DNA of 64,000 nucleotides from Labia minor. Its lineage: Eukaryota; Arthropoda; Insecta; Dermaptera; Spongiphoridae. A model generated the notes under the pieces. It was given only the letters and a program-made list of their open reading frames with translations. It had not been told where the DNA came from and did no database searches. A program made the position numbers and the translations under genes. This document shows, one piece after another, positions 59,856-64,000 of this stretch; within the stretch, counting starts at the first letter, position 1; every line of letters begins with the position of its first letter. Location: NCBI GenBank assembly GCA_963082975.1, contig OY720344.1, positions 9,659,580-9,723,579 on the forward strand, read 5' to 3'.

Positions 59856-60524
59856 ATATATGTAAAGATGATAAATCGGTGATTATATAAAATTACCGGT
59901 AATTATACATTATCACCACTGAATTTGGTAAATATGATAAATTATTTCATATTTATCAATTTTATTTATAAAGTCTCCAACTCTTAATGTGGAATGTGAT
60001 AAAAAATTCTTATTTTACGAAATTTGCACTTATCAGCCTAATCACCACTAAATTTGTGAAATATTCAAATCGTATTGGCAAATGTGATAAATATCATGAC
60101 TTATTGGGCCAGTAGAATAGAATAGGTTTTTTTTTGAGTAGTTACTATACTCAGAAAGATATTTTTGTATGGAAAATATGACGTAAGAGACCATGAATCA
60201 GAATATTTTATATTTTACGATTAAAAAGGATTCTTACGTATTATCGCAAACTTATTGGTGGCATTATATATATATATATATATATATATATTACTTTTTT
60301 ATGTATATATATTCCGTTTTTAGAATTGGCGCAAACTGAACGATTTTTCGTAAAATAAGAAACTTTTATCACATTGCCCATTACGAATTGGGGACTTTAT
60401 AAACTAACCGGTAAATATGGTAAATATGAAATAATTTATCATATTTACCAAATTCAGTGGTGATTATGTATAATCACCGAAAATTTTATATAATCATCGA
60501 ATTTATTACTTTTACCGTAACATA
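59856..60524. mobile_element. Long-TIR MITE, about 670 bp
   Basis: The two arms are inverse over more than 150 bp: TATAAAATTACCGGTAATTA, CACCACTGAATTTGGTAAAT and ATGATAAATTATTTCATATT on the left have counterparts on the right. The flanking sequence is TATATGT-like on both sides. The arms contain internal repeats of GGTAAATATG and GTGATAA. The centre contains a TA microsatellite (60265-60299). No coding trace and no superfamily assignment. Confidence 0.7.
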
Positions 60525-61099
60525 TATATATATATATATATAGTTATAGTTTTGTATAAGTATATACGATTATAAAAATACTTATATATTACAGAGAGAG
60601 AGAGAGATATCAGAAAAAAAAATTGTAAATTTTATTCCCAATCTTATCCACTAACGAAATAGTCTAAATATCAAATTTGAATTAAATCGATTTATGGGGT
60701 TATCCCTCTCTCTCTCTCTCTAAAAATGTTACAAATATCAAATTTCAAAACAGTATCCAAATAGATAAAATAATTTTAAATAAGTTTATTGTTTGAAATT
60801 TTATCGAATTATTATTCTGCGTCACAAATTTAAAAAAACAAAAAACAAAACATAAAATACATTTGTTTTAGCCTGTCTTATTTTGTATGGTTCGTTCTCT
60901 CTCTCTCTCTGATGCAATATCCCCCTCCCCTCCCCTTTTTCCCATATTAGGGTTTCTAGCCAACTTGGTATCATTCTGTGCATGTTTTGAAAGGGATAAA
61001 AGAACATAATTCATATTAGAATAAAAATACCAAAAGATTATCTGAAGGGTTTATTTGAATATTGATAAAAAAACATATTCCTTGTACCCGCTACGCCTA
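60525..61099. other. No gene seen
   Basis: GA tract at 60592-60608, CT tracts at 60705-60720 and 60895-60910, and AT-rich DNA. Confidence 0.55.
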
Positions 61100-61660
61100 A
61101 TATAAAAAAGTTATTAAGTGGATATCAAAGATCGCGATGTTTTTCAAGAGATGGTCCGAAACATGATGAACCTAGTAAACAAATCGCTTTTGATGAATTT
61201 ATTTTTGCGTCCTATACTTTTGCTTGTGTGGAAATGTCTGATTTTGTGCCAAATAATTGTCATTCGCGGGAAGTGTTGCCCTTTTTCTTTGACGTTGCAG
61301 TCTAAAATGGTGTTATTTATTATGAACTGTTGAACCCTAATGAAATGATGCGCCAAAGTAGCCACAATACGAGGATAGGCATGAAAAAATAAATCTACAG
61401 CATGACAACGCTATCAAATCTGTTAAAAAGTACTTAGAAACACTCAAATGGCAAGTCCTACCCTACCCGCCTTATTCCCCAGATATTGCACCGTCCGATT
61501 ATTACTTGTTTCGTTCGATAGTAAATTGTCATGCTAATCGGTAGTACCGCTCATATGAAGATATCTCAAAATTACTTGAGGTGACGAACTCTTCTACCGT
61601 GACGGTATTCGAACTCTGCCAGAAAGATGAGATAAACTTGCCACTAGCAATATGAAATAC
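61100..61660 (+). pseudogene. mariner (DD34D-type) transposase relic
   Basis: The plus-strand text reads YYELL-like codons near 61310 and then QHDNAIKSVKKYLETLKWQV followed by LPYPPYSPDIAPSDYYLF. The catalytic Asp codons are at 61404 and 61497. Only 30 residues separate them instead of 34, because the usual RPHVA block after HDNA is shortened by about four codons. Earlier parts are frameshifted with stops. The ends were not identified. Two overlapping ORFs (71 and 73 codons) are shadows. Confidence 0.75.
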
Positions 61661-64000
61661 TTTAAATGATTCATTTGTAATTAATTTTTCATAACAAAGT
61701 TAGATTAACAACAACAACAAAAAAAAGAACTTAGTTGCCCACTTTGATAAAGACATTAATTATCAAATTATTTTTGTAAATGTATTTATTTTGAAATTTT
61801 AAATTTTTTTAAATATCAACTAAGTTTTTAGAAAGGATTGATTTCAACTCAAAAAAACCTCAAAAATTTCTAAAAAGTTAGAATCACCCATTGTTGAACA
61901 ATCCAATCAATATTCTCTGTTAGGAAATTGGATTAAAAAAATATGATAATTAAAATTTTCTTAGAAAATAATAATTTAGAATTTATTGTATGAATTAAAT
62001 TTTAATTTAGATAATAGATATCCGATTAAACATAAAAAATCAATCTACCCAATTAATTATTCAATTAATTGCTAGTACATCAATTTAAAAAAAAATATTT
62101 AAGTGGGTCACAAAATAACTATACTTAATTTTAGATAAGAAATTCATTTAAATGTAAAATATTTCATTTTTGTAATGAAGTTATACTATACCTACATTGA
62201 GAGAATAAATTAGTTTATATTTATTAATAAAATTCAATTTCTCTAATTATATAAATTATTAATGTATATACATACTAAGATAAATCATTTAAATTTAAAT
62301 TTTAATTTTATCTATATTACCTATCTATACACTCACTCACTTTTATTAATATATTAAATTAGTTATTAGTAACAATATAAATCTCAAGTTGAAAATATTA
62401 TTTTTTATTGATTAAATTATTAATCAAGTTATTTGTATTTTTCAATTTTTTTGTTTATAAACTCATTTTTAAATTTTCAAATAATACATACTCAATGTAT
62501 ACTATATATATGAGATGCATATTGAAAGATTATTTTTAAGATTTAAAAATTACTTAAGTAATCTTTAAAGCCTAATCTTTTGGATGTAAGTAAAATTACG
62601 GAAACAATATATAAACAAAATTATATATATTAATAAGTAAATGATTATGATCGCGATTTTATATTATAAAATATTTTAAATTTTTTTTTGAAGTTAGTGG
62701 AGAATAACTATTTCATTTAAATATTAGTTAAAAGCATAATGGGCATAAAACAAACAATAATATTACTATTAATACTAATACGATGTTAAATATATTCTAA
62801 TCTCTTTTTTAAATTTCCATATACATTTCAATTTAATATTACCATATACACTTTTCGTTAAATTATTTTATAGGTAATAAAAAGAGTTTAATGAAATGAG
62901 AGAATATGTTAAGGAGAATTGTATCCCACTATACAATCAATATACAATTTAGTGATTAAGTTAAAAATTAAAGAAGGAAACAAAAAGAAAATGAATTTTT
63001 TAATATATTGTATAAAATAAAATTATATAATTTAAATTATTTGTTTTAATTTCAATTATTGATTATATTTTATATGATTTTTAAGATAAGAAATAAAATA
63101 TATATTACGATATAAGAGGGATACAGAGAAGTGAAACCTCCTGTTTTGGTTTTTCTAAGGCCGTATGAGCAGCTGGTATATTTATACATAAATGAACAAT
63201 ATTTATTATTTTTTATTATTAAAGTTATATTTCAAAACATATCAAGAAATATATTAAAAAATTCCTTATAAAAATAAAAACATTAAAAAACGTCTACATA
63301 CATACATGTTATTAAAATTAATAAAGATGGAGTGAGATTTAGAAAAAAAAAAAAAAAAAATTTCATGTTTATTCTTCTAAAGCTAAAAAATTGTATATTT
63401 TAAATATCTATCAAAAAATTCGGCCAGAGGAGGAAGTTAATCGAATAGACAACATTATAAGTTAGGAGACAAAATAATAAATAAATAAAATTATTATTTA
63501 TAATATTATTTTAAGACCAGTTATAATGAATTTTAAAACTTCAAAATTTTTATTATTCACAAAGCATTTCCCAGATTCTCTAGAGGCTGCCTAACTTTTA
63601 GCTAATATATCCTTCTTGTTAATAATATTTTATATAATATAATCAAGTTAGAATATAAATTATGTAAAACTATATATTATAAAATATGTCTATTCATATA
63701 ATAATATAGTCAAATGGTGCAATATTCTTTGATTTTTATTGACTATGAAATTTATTCAAACTTCATTTAATAGTATACTTATATTTTAATATTTGTTTTA
63801 TTATTCCCATTAAATCAATTTTTTTAAAGATTTTTTTCTGATTATGAAATTTGTTTAACATTAAGATTGAATTATTTTACGTAAATTTTGAATTCATGTA
63901 ATTTAATAAAATGTTAGTAAAAATATAAATGTCACCAAGAGAAAAAAAACAAAGCATTGACCTTTTTTTGATGACAATATGAGCATATTATATATATATA
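61661..64000. other. AT-rich DNA, no gene seen
   Basis: Very AT-rich to the end of the window. An A-run lies at about 63342-63360; no repeat family or coding trace was recognised. Confidence 0.6.

Overview
The window is AT-rich, intron-dominated animal nuclear DNA, almost certainly from an arthropod. Two short segments on the minus strand (48536-48636 and 39679-39811) are bounded by consensus splice sites. Together they encode consecutive parts of the N-terminal PAS domain of an Ether-a-go-go (KCNH1/eag-type) voltage-gated potassium channel, close to the insect protein. There are no operons, ribosome binding sites or long ORFs. AT-rich transposon relics with a crustacean or insect flavour fill most of the remainder. 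I cannot name the species; a copepod or a hemipteran-like insect would both fit.

Layout. The eag gene runs right to left. Its first coding exon should lie above 48636 (not found, possibly outside the window). The pore and C-terminal exons should lie below 39679; I found none of them, so 1-39678 is either a very long intron or gene-free DNA. Three further exon-like signals are proposed as hypotheses: a 28-codon terminal-exon candidate inside the eag intron (44624-44710), a 12-nt microexon candidate with a strong acceptor (12654-12665), and a CpG-rich first-exon-like island (about 53480-53640).

Repeats. (1) At least four families (called A-D here) share the architecture of non-autonomous Helentrons (HINE/DINE-1 type): a T-run, a short 5' subterminal inverted repeat, an internal microsatellite, a core, the 3' inverted repeat and a terminal hairpin. 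One copy is nested in another. (2) mariner/IS630-type elements occur at 600-830, 14564-15113, 24872-25500, 30073-30697, 30718-31150, 39933-40450, 58135-58875 and 61100-61660. Several have complete terminal repeats but have lost the catalytic middle of the transposase. (3) hAT elements or MITEs lie at 1735-1899, 4356-6069, 6223-6663, 34574-35037, 37720-38276 and 50952-51849, several with exact 8-bp target duplications. (4) A pogo/Tigger-like relic (46970-48396) carries a nested family B element. (5) Fragments of one LINE family, mostly its 3' end, appear six times, one retaining the YADD reverse-transcriptase motif. (6) There are three copies of a tRNA-derived SINE. (7) Long-TIR MITEs lie at 10891-11642, 22490-22895, 32516-33057 and 59856-60524. 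(8) There is a possible LTR at 52562-53225.

The remaining stretches are simple AT-rich DNA with microsatellites and homopolymers, in which I see no gene. All family assignments rest on reading motifs, terminal repeats and target duplications by eye; no database search was possible.
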